Positions 1 to 8,763 of a DNA stretch of 64,000 nucleotides are shown here, piece by piece. The DNA is from OLB6 sp964493635 (lineage in GTDB: Bacteria > Bacteroidota > Ignavibacteria > Kapaibacteriales > Kapaibacteriaceae): the NCBI GenBank assembly GCA_964493635.1, contig CAZBOW010000005.1:46243-110242 (forward strand), read 5' to 3'. The position numbers and the translations under genes are program-made. Position 1 is the stretch's first letter. Each line of letters starts with the position of its first letter. The notes beneath the pieces were generated by a model. The model made no database searches, was not told where the DNA came from, and saw only the letters and a list, made by a program, of their open reading frames with translations.

Positions 1-123
1 CCGGATACCCTCGAACCACGAGGTGCCGTAGTGGAGTGCATGCGAAAGGACGTGGGTTGTTGCCTTGGCAAACGGAATGAATGTACCGTTCTTCCAGATC
101 CAGGTGGTTGGTGTAATCGGCAT
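1..123 (-). CDS. ilvE: Branched-chain amino acid aminotransferase, N-terminal fragment
   Basis: Only the first 41 codons are inside the window; the gene runs off the left edge. Reading the minus strand from the ATG at 123 gives a start with WIWKNGTFIPF and then HVLSHALHYGTSWFEGIR, the conserved N-terminal segment of class IV branched-chain aminotransferases. These PLP enzymes interconvert Val/Leu/Ile and their 2-oxo acids. A strong AGGAGG ribosome site lies at 131-136 and overlaps the gatB stop codon, so the gene is probably translated as the next cistron of the gatB operon. Family assignment is firm from the motif; BCAT against D-amino-acid or ADC-lyase relatives is decided by LHYGTSWFEGIR. 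Confidence 0.85.
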   Translation of the reverse strand, partial: MPITPTTWIWKNGTFIPFAKATTHVLSHALHYGTSWFEGIR

Positions 124-134
124 AGAGGTTCCTC

Positions 135-1598
135 CTATTTGTCCAACGGTCCGTCGAGTGCCGCCTTCATGAGTGCGGTGGCAATCGTCGGATTCGCCGT
201 TCCATTGGTGGCCTTCAAAACCTGTCCCACGAAGAAGCCCAGTAGTTTAGTCTTTCCTTCGCGATACTTCTCAACATTTTCGGGGTTCGTTGCCAAAATG
301 TCGTCCACAATGGCCTGGAGAGCGCCCTCGTCCGACATCTGCCGCAATCCTTGTGCTTCTACGATCTCATCAGCCGTGTGTTCGGACGCATACAGCTCGG
401 GCAGGATATCCTTCGCTGTTTTACTCGAAATCACACCATCGGCCACGACGTTCACCAGAGATGCAAGCTGTAGGGGGCTTAGCCCAACCTCGTTGATGGC
501 GACTTTCTTTTCGCCCATCACACGGAGTACCTCCGTCATGATCCAGTTGGAGACCTGCTTATAGGTTTCAGCCGATGGTTGCCGAAGGTGGCCCACTGCT
601 GCCTCATAGTAGGCGGCCAACGCTGCGTCCTCTACCAGAATGCCGGCGTCATAGGCAGGTAGGCCGTATTGGGTACGGAATCTGTTTTTCTTCTGTAAGC
701 CCAACTCTGGCAGCGTGTTACGGAGTTCCTCCAAGAGTTCTTCCGTGACCTTGACGTGAGGCAGGTCTGGCTCGGGGAAGTATCGGTAGTCGTGCGCCTG
801 CTCCTTGCTGCGCATTACTCGCGTTTGTTGCGCCCCGGCATCCCACATCATGGTTTCCTGCACCACCGAGCCCCCTTCCAAAATGAGGGAGATTTGGCGC
901 TGGATCTCGTATTCCAAGGCTTTCTCAACATTGCGGAACGAATTGAGGTTCTTCACCTCGGTCTTGGTTCCAAACGCCTGCTGGCCCACCGGCCGAACGG
1001 ATACGTTCGCATCGCATCGAAGTGAGCCTTCCTCCATGTTACCGTCGCAGATGTCCAAGTACATCAGGGTTTGCCGCAACTGCTGCAGGTAGAGGTAGGC
1101 CTCCCGAGGCGAGCGGATGTCAGGCTCGGATACGATCTCAATCAGTGGTACTCCGGCCCGGTTGAGGTCGACCAGTGTGTCGATATCCAGGTCGTGAATG
1201 CTCTTACCGGAGTCCTCCTCCATGTGAATGCGGGTAATACCGATCCGCTTCGTTGTGGACTCATCAACCTCGATCTCCACGTGACCATCGTAGCAGATGG
1301 GGTCTTGGTACTGGGAAATCTGGTAGCCCTTAGGCAAGTCGGCGTAGAAGTAGTTTTTCCGCGAAAACGTGCTGGTAGGCCGAACGGAGCAGTGTGTAGC
1401 AAGCCCCATGCGAACGGCAAACGTTACCAGATGCTCGTTCAGAACCGGAAGGGTCCCCGGGTGACCAAGGCACACAGGGCACGTATTCACGTTGGGCTTA
1501 GCGCCAAACGTGGCCGAGCACGAGCAGAAGGCCTTGGAGCTGGTCTTCAGCTGTGCGTGAACTTCAAGTCCGATGACGGCTTCGTAGGATGGTGTCAT
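135..1598 (-). CDS. gatB: Asp-tRNA(Asn)/Glu-tRNA(Gln) amidotransferase subunit B
   Basis: GatB binds the mischarged tRNA and carries out the ATP-dependent transamidation using ammonia from GatA. The product of about 487 aa starts MTPSYEAVIGLEVHAQLK and has the zinc cysteines C25, C27, C40 and C43 and the DLPKGYQISQYQ segment. The C-terminal third is the YqeY-like tail domain. An in-frame GTG at 1637 would add 13 residues, but the ATG at 1598 matches the family N-terminus better. It lies 52 bp after the GND-repeat gene and 11 bp before ilvE, all on the same strand. gatA and gatC are not in this window, which is common since gat genes are often scattered. Confidence 0.95.
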   Translation of the reverse strand: MTPSYEAVIGLEVHAQLKTSSKAFCSCSATFGAKPNVNTCPVCLGHPGTLPVLNEHLVTFAVRMGLATHCSVRPTSTFSRKNYFYADLPKGYQISQYQDPICYDGHVEIEVDESTTKRIGITRIHMEEDSGKSIHDLDIDTLVDLNRAGVPLIEIVSEPDIRSPREAYLYLQQLRQTLMYLDICDGNMEEGSLRCDANVSVRPVGQQAFGTKTEVKNLNSFRNVEKALEYEIQRQISLILEGGSVVQETMMWDAGAQQTRVMRSKEQAHDYRYFPEPDLPHVKVTEELLEELRNTLPELGLQKKNRFRTQYGLPAYDAGILVEDAALAAYYEAAVGHLRQPSAETYKQVSNWIMTEVLRVMGEKKVAINEVGLSPLQLASLVNVVADGVISSKTAKDILPELYASEHTADEIVEAQGLRQMSDEGALQAIVDDILATNPENVEKYREGKTKLLGFFVGQVLKATNGTANPTIATALMKAALDGPLDK

Positions 1599-1650
1599 GC
1601 TTTCTGCAACAGTGTGCACGGTGTGCGCAGGAACCACAAAACTACGGAAA

Positions 1651-3669
1651 TCAGCGTGCCGTCACATCCTCGCACTGAGCCGAAAAACCAAGGCGAACCG
1701 AAGCCTGATGGGTGGAGAGCTCTCCTTCCCACACGATGGTGTCGCCCCCTACACCGTCGATAAACACCCCGATACTCGGCAGATCGTCACGATACGTATA
1801 GGAAGGGGCGTTTCGCGTGGTGGTGCCGCACGGAGGTGTATCGGCCCATCCATTGGCTTCCCCCACGAGCACGTAGTCGATGAGGTACTCATCATCGCCG
1901 GAGCGATCCCAAAACAGACCAATACTGCAGAGATCTGCACTGCCACCACAGTGACTGCGGAAGGTGTATTGATCGTTACCGGCACCGTCGATACTTACGC
2001 CAATGCTTCCATCACGTGCGTGGCCCTGATACTGATTCACGACGTTAGGGTTGCCCACGTTGTATTGATCATCACCTTGAAGGTCCACCTGGACGCCAAT
2101 GGCATAATGAGCGCCGGCTCCGAGCGAGTACTTCCCATTGATGTAGGTGTCGTTACCACTCCAGTCCTCCAGCATTCCCATACCCCACCAATATCCACAG
2201 CCCTGGCTCCACGCACCGGCAGTGTACGTGTCGTTTCCTTGAACGTCCACCAACAGCGCAACTCCACCAGCCAACGAAGTACCGTCACCGAGATCGGCCC
2301 TGCGCCCGAAGGCCGCACCTTGTGCCCTCGAAACAGTCTGACCTAGGTACAACTCACTTGGGGCACCGTCGAGTCGTGCCACGTACTCATCATTTCCATC
2401 GCGATCTACCAAAAGAGCAGCTCCGAGCGTCTGTGCATAGGCCTGGCCTTCTGCTGCACACGTATAGGTATCGGACCCAGCTGCATCGTTGATGACTGCC
2501 AAACCGGCTGTTGCTGCCGCCTGGCCATATGTACCCTGCAGAACGTAGGTGTCATTTCCAGCCCGATCGGTCAATACGGCAATGCCATGCGCAGCGGCTG
2601 CAATGCCAACCGAACCACACCGGTACGTGTCGTCTCCGTCGAGATCCATCAGAACAGCGATCCCAAGTACTGCTGCACATACGGATGCTGTGTCGGTAAG
2701 AGATCCGTAGGTGTCGTTACCGCCTCGGTCGATCACGATACTCAGGAACTCTCCACGCGTTGCTGTCGACGCTACCGAGCCAACATACGTATCATCACCT
2801 CCTGCATCGATCACCGCCAGCAGGGGTGTTACCGTGGGTTGAATTCGATCATTGCCAGATCCGGTACAAACGATCCATCCAGCTCGCGTATGTAGCTGCA
2901 CGGGCGCAGTTGCAATTGTGGGAACCGACGATCGCTGCCAGCGCGTCACAGCACTGTCCAGATGTGAGGTTACGATCACGCCGGCAAACGTGAGCGCTTC
3001 CATATCCAAGGCACCGAGTGCGTCCAGGCCAAAGGGATCGGTACTGACGTACTGACCGCTGCGTTCCTCAATCCATGGCGCCATAGCAGCCGCCAGTAGG
3101 GGCCGGCGATCGGCAAACAGACTGTCGTAGAGCGGGCTGCGAAATGCCCGATGAATGTAGGGGGTAGCGTCAAGGGCTGCCTGAACAACATTTACAACCA
3201 GCAAACGCGTGGCTGGTGGTAGCGAAGCAAAGTGTGTTTCAGCTTGCCGGCGTTGTTCCTGAGTAAGCGATGGATGCCACAGGGTATCCATTGCCGCTAC
3301 GCTGTCCAGACGAACTGGCAGAAACCGGCCCGCTGAGACGTCCACCATCGAGGCTGCGGTTTGTACCAGCGATGCCATGGTTGAGCCCCGTACTGCTCGT
3401 CCCGCCAGATGACCCGATGTACGGGGAAGATTCCAGGCATTTTCAAACGATAATTGCACCGTCCGAAGTAGGTGGTGATCGTTTTTGTACCACTGCATCT
3501 GTGCGGCAGAGTAGCCCAAGGGAAGGCGTATCGACTCGTGAACACGATTCACAACCGACGCCGGTGGCAGCAACGCAGTACGCTCAGCCATTAAATCCGC
3601 AACGCCATTCTGTGCAGGAAGTGCGTGCGTCACAAGTAGGATCAATCCTACGAACAGCAATGGTTTCAT
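1651..3669 (-). CDS. Secreted protein with about 12 GNDTY-type repeats, function unknown
   Basis: A 672-aa product with a signal peptide (MKPLLFVGLILLVTHALPAQ). Residues about 20-265 form an unrecognised, probably helical domain. From about 270 to 655 it carries roughly twelve copies of a 25-35 residue repeat centred on D..G[NDS]D[TE]Y (GGDDTY, GGNDTY, GDDTY, AGNDTY, GSDTY, GNDEY and so on). Each core is preceded by a hydrophobic strand such as AVLTDRAGNDTY. The core resembles the Asp/Gly-rich calcium turns of RTX proteins, but the spacing is about 30 rather than 9 residues, so a beta-solenoid-like fold is only an inference. No T9SS tail is visible. The start overlaps the ilvA stop (ATGA at 3666-3669), indicating translational coupling. 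Confidence 0.8.
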   Translation of the reverse strand: MKPLLFVGLILLVTHALPAQNGVADLMAERTALLPPASVVNRVHESIRLPLGYSAAQMQWYKNDHHLLRTVQLSFENAWNLPRTSGHLAGRAVRGSTMASLVQTAASMVDVSAGRFLPVRLDSVAAMDTLWHPSLTQEQRRQAETHFASLPPATRLLVVNVVQAALDATPYIHRAFRSPLYDSLFADRRPLLAAAMAPWIEERSGQYVSTDPFGLDALGALDMEALTFAGVIVTSHLDSAVTRWQRSSVPTIATAPVQLHTRAGWIVCTGSGNDRIQPTVTPLLAVIDAGGDDTYVGSVASTATRGEFLSIVIDRGGNDTYGSLTDTASVCAAVLGIAVLMDLDGDDTYRCGSVGIAAAAHGIAVLTDRAGNDTYVLQGTYGQAAATAGLAVINDAAGSDTYTCAAEGQAYAQTLGAALLVDRDGNDEYVARLDGAPSELYLGQTVSRAQGAAFGRRADLGDGTSLAGGVALLVDVQGNDTYTAGAWSQGCGYWWGMGMLEDWSGNDTYINGKYSLGAGAHYAIGVQVDLQGDDQYNVGNPNVVNQYQGHARDGSIGVSIDGAGNDQYTFRSHCGGSADLCSIGLFWDRSGDDEYLIDYVLVGEANGWADTPPCGTTTRNAPSYTYRDDLPSIGVFIDGVGGDTIVWEGELSTHQASVRLGFSAQCEDVTAR

Positions 3670-4613
3670 ATGGTCCCTTGGAGATCCAGATTACCTCCGC
3701 AAAGCACCACACCAACAACTCTACCCCGCACAAGATCGGGATGTTCGAGCATCACTCCAACTGTTACGGCTGCGCTTGGTTCGATAACGGTCTTGAGGCG
3801 CTCCATCACTAAGCGCAGTCCGGTTCGGATTGCCTCCTCACTACAGGTATGCATCTGGACGTGGTTGGCTTGGAGGTAGCGAAAGGTTCGGTCACTCAGT
3901 GCCGTTCGGAGACCATCGGCAATGGTGGTAGGGGGCTTCGGTGGCTGGCGAATACCACAGGCCAGGCCGATCGTGGCATCATCGGCTTCGTGGGGTTCAA
4001 CGCCGATGATCTGCACCGCTGGTTGCATACTGCGTACCGCAATGGCTGAACCGCTCATCAGTCCGCCGCCACCCACGGGGGCCATGAAGATGTCCAGCGA
4101 CACATTCATCGTATGGAGGTCATCGAGAAACTCGTATGCGGCCGTACCCTGCCCGGCAATCACATGATCGTTGTCATACGGATGTATCAGCATGGCACCT
4201 GTACGATCGATAACGTCGTGTACCGTCGACTCGCGTGCTTGGAGCGTTCCCTCGCAAAACACAATCTCAGCTCCGTAGCTGCGGGTGGCTTCCACCTTAA
4301 CCCGAGGAGCATTCTCGGGCATGACGATTGTGCAGGCGATCCCTCGAACGCCCGCGGCATAGGCCAGAGCTTGCGCATGATTTCCCGACGAATGTGTTAC
4401 TACACCGCGTGCGATCTGATCGTGAGTGAGCTGAAGTACAGCGTTCATTGCACCACGGGCTTTGAAGGCGCCAACCTTCTGCAGGTTTTCCGCCTTGAAC
4501 AGCACCGTTGCACCGAGGGCTGCGTTTATCGTGCGCGATGACAGCACGGGCGTGCGGTGCACGTACGGTGCAATGCGCAGAGCCGCTTGTTGGATATCGT
4601 GCAGCTCAACCAC
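3666..4613 (-). CDS. ilvA: Threonine ammonia-lyase / serine racemase family PLP enzyme
   Basis: A fold-type II PLP enzyme of 315 aa. The Schiff-base lysine is K51 in GAFKARGA, the substrate loop is SSGNHAQ (75-81), and the phosphate-binding glycine loop is GGGG at 181-184. It lacks the C-terminal ACT regulatory domain of biosynthetic IlvA, so it resembles the short catabolic/TdcB or serine-racemase form. Threonine deamination gives 2-oxobutyrate, which could feed isoleucine synthesis or propionyl-CoA formation; the neighbouring ilvE and acyl-CoA mutase fit branched-chain metabolism. Translation starts at a GTG directly abutting the TAA of the mutase gene. Substrate (Thr or Ser) cannot be settled from sequence alone. 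Confidence 0.85.
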   Translation of the reverse strand: MVELHDIQQAALRIAPYVHRTPVLSSRTINAALGATVLFKAENLQKVGAFKARGAMNAVLQLTHDQIARGVVTHSSGNHAQALAYAAGVRGIACTIVMPENAPRVKVEATRSYGAEIVFCEGTLQARESTVHDVIDRTGAMLIHPYDNDHVIAGQGTAAYEFLDDLHTMNVSLDIFMAPVGGGGLMSGSAIAVRSMQPAVQIIGVEPHEADDATIGLACGIRQPPKPPTTIADGLRTALSDRTFRYLQANHVQMHTCSEEAIRTGLRLVMERLKTVIEPSAAVTVGVMLEHPDLVRGRVVGVVLCGGNLDLQGTI

Positions 4614-6596
4614 TTACATGTTCCGGCGGTACTGGCCCCCTACCTCGTACAAGGCATTCGTCAGCTGACCCAGTGAGCACACCTTTGCTGCCTGCATGAG
4701 TGCCTCGAAGATGTTCTGGTTCTGAATCGCCGTGTGCTTCAAATCGTGCAATGCTGCAGGAGCCGTAGCATGATTCCGTTCTTCGAAGGCCTTCACATTG
4801 GAGATCTGCTGCTCTTTCTCTTCGGTGGTGGATCGGATCACCTCCTGGGGAATCACCGTTGGTGATCCCTTCGAGCTTAGGAAGGTATTCACACCCACGA
4901 TGGGATACTCGCCGGTATGCTTCAGGGTTTCGTAGTACAGGGATTCTTCCTGAATCTTGTTCCGCTGGTACATGTTCTCCATGGCCCCCAGCACTCCGCC
5001 ACGATCAGCAATGCGTTTGAACTCGGTATAGACAGCTTCTTCCACCAGATCCGTCAGCTCCTCGATAATGTAGGAGCCTTGGAGAGGGTTTTCATTCTTG
5101 GCCAAACCCAACTCGCGGTTGATGATCATCTGGATCGCCACAGCTCTGCGAACACTCTCCTCTGTGGGAGTGGTGATGGCTTCGTCGTAGGCATTGGTGT
5201 GGAGCGAATTACAGTTGTCGTAGATCGCATACAAGGCTTGCAGCGTTGTACGAATGTCGTTGAAGTCGATCTCCTGGGCGTGTAGCGATCGGCCGGACGT
5301 TTGAATGTGGTACTTCAACATCTGCGAGCGCTCATTGCCACCATACTTCAGTTTGATGGCCTTTGCCCATATCCTCCTGGCAACACGTCCAATCACGGAG
5401 TACTCCGGATCAACACCGTTGCTGAAGAAAAAGCTCAGGTTTGGAGCGAAGTCGTTGATGTTCATTCCCCGTGACAGATAGTACTCCACGTAGGTGAAGC
5501 CATTGGCAAGGGTGAAGGCCAACTGCGTGATTGGATTGGCACCAGCTTCAGCAATGTGGTAACCACTGATGGAAACGGAGTAGAAGTTTCTCACGTTCTC
5601 ATCGATGAAGTACTGCTGAACGTCGCCCATGATACGCAGAGCGAATTCCGTTGAGAAGATACAGGTGTTCTGGGCCTGGTCTTCCTTGAGAATGTCGGCC
5701 TGAACAGTACCTCGTACGTTTTGGAGTGCTCTGTCGCGGCACTGAGCATACACGTCAGCCGGTAGGACGTCGTCGCCGGTAACACCCAGTAACAACAAGC
5801 CTAATCCACCATTGCCGGTGGGCAATCCCTCGCTGCCATCAGTAGCTCGATATTGCGGACGCTCAACACCCTTGGATTTGTAGATCGTCGCGATCTTCTC
5901 CTCGACCTCTGCTTCAAGATGGTGCGCACGGATGTACTTCTCGCACTCCTGGTCGATGGCAGCATTCAAGAAGAAGGCTAACAGCATCGGAGCTGGACCA
6001 TTGATGGTCATGGACACGGACGTTGTAGGATCGCAGAGGTCGAAGCCGGAATACAGTTTTTTGGCATCGTCCAACGTAGCAACGCTCACCCCTGAATTTC
6101 CAATCTTGCCGTAGATGTCCGGGCGGCGATCCGGGTTTTCCCCATACAGCGTTACGCTGTCGAACGCAGTGGAGAGTCGAGCCGCAGGCATGCCCTGCGA
6201 CAGGTAGTGAAACCTCTTATTCGTGCGCTCCGGTCCGCCCTCACCGGCGAACATCCGTGTTGGGTCCTCGTTCTGGCGCTTAAACGGATACACGCCCGCA
6301 GTGTACGGAAACTCACCGGGTACATTTTCTTGCATGCACCAGCGCACAATCTCGCCCCAGTCTTTGAATTTCGGCAGGGCGATCTTGGGAATGCGGGTTT
6401 GGGAGAGCGAGGTGGTATGATTCTTTACACGAATCTCTTTTCCGCGCACGGTGTAGACAAACTCCTCGCCCTCATAGGCGGCGCGTTTATTGTCCCACGT
6501 TGCTAGTAGCTCACGAACCTCGTGATCGAGCTGCGACTCCAGGAGTCGAGCTCGCTCTTCAAGAGCAACGATCGCTTCATCTACGGTTGTTTTCAT
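4614..6596 (-). CDS. icmF: IcmF-type isobutyryl-CoA mutase, catalytic (C-terminal) half
   Basis: This 660-aa product corresponds to the linker and the AdoCbl mutase barrel of IcmF, which interconverts isobutyryl-CoA and n-butyryl-CoA. Family landmarks are VRGKEIR, NVPGEFPYTAGVYPFKR and SVSMTINGPAPM. The substrate-specificity pair is of the isobutyryl type: F116 in RMFAGEG (Tyr89 in methylmalonyl-CoA mutase) and Q309 in KEDQAQNT (Arg207 in that enzyme). The conserved His of SGYHIAEAG is H347. It has no B12-binding domain of its own; that is encoded by the gene at 7305-8711, separated by a lipoprotein gene. The ATG overlaps the lipoprotein stop (ATGA, 6593-6596). Confidence 0.92.
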   Translation of the reverse strand: MKTTVDEAIVALEERARLLESQLDHEVRELLATWDNKRAAYEGEEFVYTVRGKEIRVKNHTTSLSQTRIPKIALPKFKDWGEIVRWCMQENVPGEFPYTAGVYPFKRQNEDPTRMFAGEGGPERTNKRFHYLSQGMPAARLSTAFDSVTLYGENPDRRPDIYGKIGNSGVSVATLDDAKKLYSGFDLCDPTTSVSMTINGPAPMLLAFFLNAAIDQECEKYIRAHHLEAEVEEKIATIYKSKGVERPQYRATDGSEGLPTGNGGLGLLLLGVTGDDVLPADVYAQCRDRALQNVRGTVQADILKEDQAQNTCIFSTEFALRIMGDVQQYFIDENVRNFYSVSISGYHIAEAGANPITQLAFTLANGFTYVEYYLSRGMNINDFAPNLSFFFSNGVDPEYSVIGRVARRIWAKAIKLKYGGNERSQMLKYHIQTSGRSLHAQEIDFNDIRTTLQALYAIYDNCNSLHTNAYDEAITTPTEESVRRAVAIQMIINRELGLAKNENPLQGSYIIEELTDLVEEAVYTEFKRIADRGGVLGAMENMYQRNKIQEESLYYETLKHTGEYPIVGVNTFLSSKGSPTVIPQEVIRSTTEEKEQQISNVKAFEERNHATAPAALHDLKHTAIQNQNIFEALMQAAKVCSLGQLTNALYEVGGQYRRNM

Positions 6597-7294
6597 GGTG
6601 TAGGTACCTGCTGATGGGGCACGAGAAACGCTTGGACGGTAGCATCCGACTGCCGACCAGCCAGGACTAAGGTGTAGATCTTTCCGGCTTCGAACGTTTG
6701 CTGGGGCAGGGTAGTCAGGAGAGTGGTCGAAGAATCAGCGGTGAATCGCAGATCGTAGTTCCCTGCTGGAAGGTTGAGAAAGGGGCTTCCCGTACTTGGT
6801 GATATGCCCGAGGTTCCAAACAACACGTTCTGCATCCCGGGAATGGGGTAGTCGGCCGGTCCGATATTGGTGATGACGTTTGCGCGGAACACCCCATGCG
6901 CTGCATTGACGAATCGCACTCGGGCTTGTGCAGGATTGGGCTCGATGATATCCGAAAACAACACCGACGTTGTTGTTCGTCCAATCACCACCAACGTGTA
7001 AACCGAGTCGGCATCGGTTGTGATATCCTGATTCATCCATACGTCGGTACCGTTACCCGACAGAGCCAGTGTTTGGATCCCAGGTGCGAGATCGTAATAT
7101 CCACCCGACGATCCAAAGGCAAGGTTACGAGCAATGGGGGTTGTCCCGTTTGCCGTTACAAACACGGACGGTTCACCAGCAAGTGCATGGATCACCTGTA
7201 CACGCGACACGGCTGCCGGGTCGGGATTGGTGCTTGGACAAGCCGTAAGCACCAAGGCGAGTAGGGCGAGGAGGACGAGGAGTGTTGCCTTCAT
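6593..7294 (-). CDS. DUF4397-like lipoprotein between the icmF halves
   Basis: A 233-aa product with a lipoprotein signal (LVLTAC, lipidated C19). The body has two copies of the pattern typical of DUF4397 proteins: VQVIHALAGEPSVFVTANG near the N-terminus and VRFVNAAHGVFRANVI in the middle. Each is followed by a segment like YDLAPGIQTLALS or YDLRFTADSSTTLL. DUF4397 proteins are cell-surface beta-sandwich proteins without an assigned reaction. Its presence inside the icmF operon is odd: it lies 10 bp after the GTPase half and overlaps the mutase half by 4 bp, so it is co-translated with them although it is exported. No functional link to the mutase is evident. Confidence 0.8.
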   Translation of the reverse strand: MKATLLVLLALLALVLTACPSTNPDPAAVSRVQVIHALAGEPSVFVTANGTTPIARNLAFGSSGGYYDLAPGIQTLALSGNGTDVWMNQDITTDADSVYTLVVIGRTTTSVLFSDIIEPNPAQARVRFVNAAHGVFRANVITNIGPADYPIPGMQNVLFGTSGISPSTGSPFLNLPAGNYDLRFTADSSTTLLTTLPQQTFEAGKIYTLVLAGRQSDATVQAFLVPHQQVPTP

Positions 7295-7304
7295 GGTCGT
7301 TGTC

Positions 7305-8711
7305 CTAGGTGGTGGGTTGGCTCAATGTTTCAATAGCCCCCCGTAACTGCCAGAGAGCGCGGGCACGCTCGGCTTGAATGGCTACGTTTCGATCATATCG
7401 CTTGTTCTCGTCAACAATCTCCGCTAGATAGCGCGTTCGATCGGGAGGGATGACGTAAATCTTCTCGCTCATCTCATCGGTTACGGTAAATCCAGACTCC
7501 CACGACAGACCATAGCGCTCGATCACAAGATCCATCAGGGCGCGATACAGGGTATTGGTACCAGGGTCGTTGAATTGGGAGGCAATCGTACCGTACACAG
7601 GCATGTCACTCGGTGAGCGATCGAAAAGCCCCCTACTGCGTTGATACTGCTTTTTGACATCGCGCAAAGCATCAAGAGCACCACGCTTGTCAAACTTGTT
7701 CAATGCGATGATGTCGGCATAGTCGATCATGTCGATCTTTTCAAGCTGGGTAGCTGCACCATACTCTGGCGTCATCACGTACATGGATACTTCGGCGATG
7801 TTCGTGATCTGAGAGTCGCTCTGCCCAATTCCTGCCGTTTCAACGATAATCAGGTCGAAGCCAGCATAGGAAAGCACGTCGATCGCATCGTGGACGTGCC
7901 GCGACACGGCAACGTTTGCCTCACGCGTGGCGAACGATCGCATGTATACTCTGGGATGGTACACCGAGTTCATGCGAATCCGGTCGCCTAGCAGCGCACC
8001 ACCGGTTTTGCGTTTCGAGGGATCGATGCTCAGAATGCCAATGGTTTTATCGGGCTGGTCCACCAGAAAGCGACGCACGAGTTCGTCCGTAAGCGACGAC
8101 TTTCCCGCACCTCCTGTACCGGTAATGCCAAGCACCGGAGCACGCTGCACACCCTGTAGGAAGGAGAGGCGCTCGGTATGACCGTGCTCGCTGGCCGAGA
8201 TCGCCTGCGCAAGGGCAAGGGGATTGCGGGCCTTCACGGCTTGTTCCAGCGACGATCCAAACACGTCTGGCACCACGATATCGGATTTCGACACCAAGTC
8301 GTTGATCATCCCCTGTAGGCCCATTTCGCGGCCGTCGTCCGGGGAATAGATCCGGGAGATCCCGTGTGCATGCAATTGTTCAATCTCCGATGGCAGGATG
8401 GTGCCACCGCCGCCGCCAAAGATCTTGATGTGTCCGGCGCCGCGCTCATGGAGCAGGTCGTGCATGTAGGAGAAGTACTCCACATGGCCACCCTGATAGG
8501 ACGTCATTGCAATCGCTTGGGCATCTTCCTGAATGGCACAATCCACCACCTCCGCTACCGATCGATTATGGCCTAGGTGGATGACTTCGCATCCGGTGGA
8601 TTGGATGATACGTCGCATCACATTGATGGCTGCATCATGACCGTCGAAGAGCGATGCTGCCGTGACAACCCGCACCGTATGTATAGGCTTGTAGGGTTCC
8701 GGAGAGTTCAT
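7305..8711 (-). CDS. icmF: IcmF N-terminal half: B12-binding domain plus MeaB-type GTPase chaperone
   Basis: A 468-aa product equal to the front part of IcmF. Residues about 12-140 are the cobalamin-binding Rossmann domain, with the lower-ligand motif LFDGHDAAIN (H25) and GGGGGTILPSEI. Residues about 190-440 are the MeaB-like G domain that loads and protects the cofactor, with Walker A GTGGAGKSS (198-206) and the NKFDKRGALDAL base-recognition segment. The protein ends at QLRGAIETLSQPTT, where fused IcmF proteins continue into the mutase linker. It is the first gene of the operon and diverges from the beta-CASP gene across only 52 bp. Together with the 660-aa half it makes up about 1,130 residues, the usual size of a single-chain IcmF. 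Confidence 0.93.
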   Translation of the reverse strand: MNSPEPYKPIHTVRVVTAASLFDGHDAAINVMRRIIQSTGCEVIHLGHNRSVAEVVDCAIQEDAQAIAMTSYQGGHVEYFSYMHDLLHERGAGHIKIFGGGGGTILPSEIEQLHAHGISRIYSPDDGREMGLQGMINDLVSKSDIVVPDVFGSSLEQAVKARNPLALAQAISASEHGHTERLSFLQGVQRAPVLGITGTGGAGKSSLTDELVRRFLVDQPDKTIGILSIDPSKRKTGGALLGDRIRMNSVYHPRVYMRSFATREANVAVSRHVHDAIDVLSYAGFDLIIVETAGIGQSDSQITNIAEVSMYVMTPEYGAATQLEKIDMIDYADIIALNKFDKRGALDALRDVKKQYQRSRGLFDRSPSDMPVYGTIASQFNDPGTNTLYRALMDLVIERYGLSWESGFTVTDEMSEKIYVIPPDRTRYLAEIVDENKRYDRNVAIQAERARALWQLRGAIETLSQPTT

Positions 8712-8763
8712 GTCGCCTCGCTAGTGGAATGGGGTGCAAAGTTACGGACATTAGTTTTGCCCC

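Noticed and set aside
1071..1763. 230-codon plus-strand frame
   Set aside because: Antisense shadow of gatB and its neighbour; no start signal or domain.
7335..7343. AGCCCCCCG as another motif copy
   Set aside because: Six Cs and no final T; not an exact match to AGCCCCCT.
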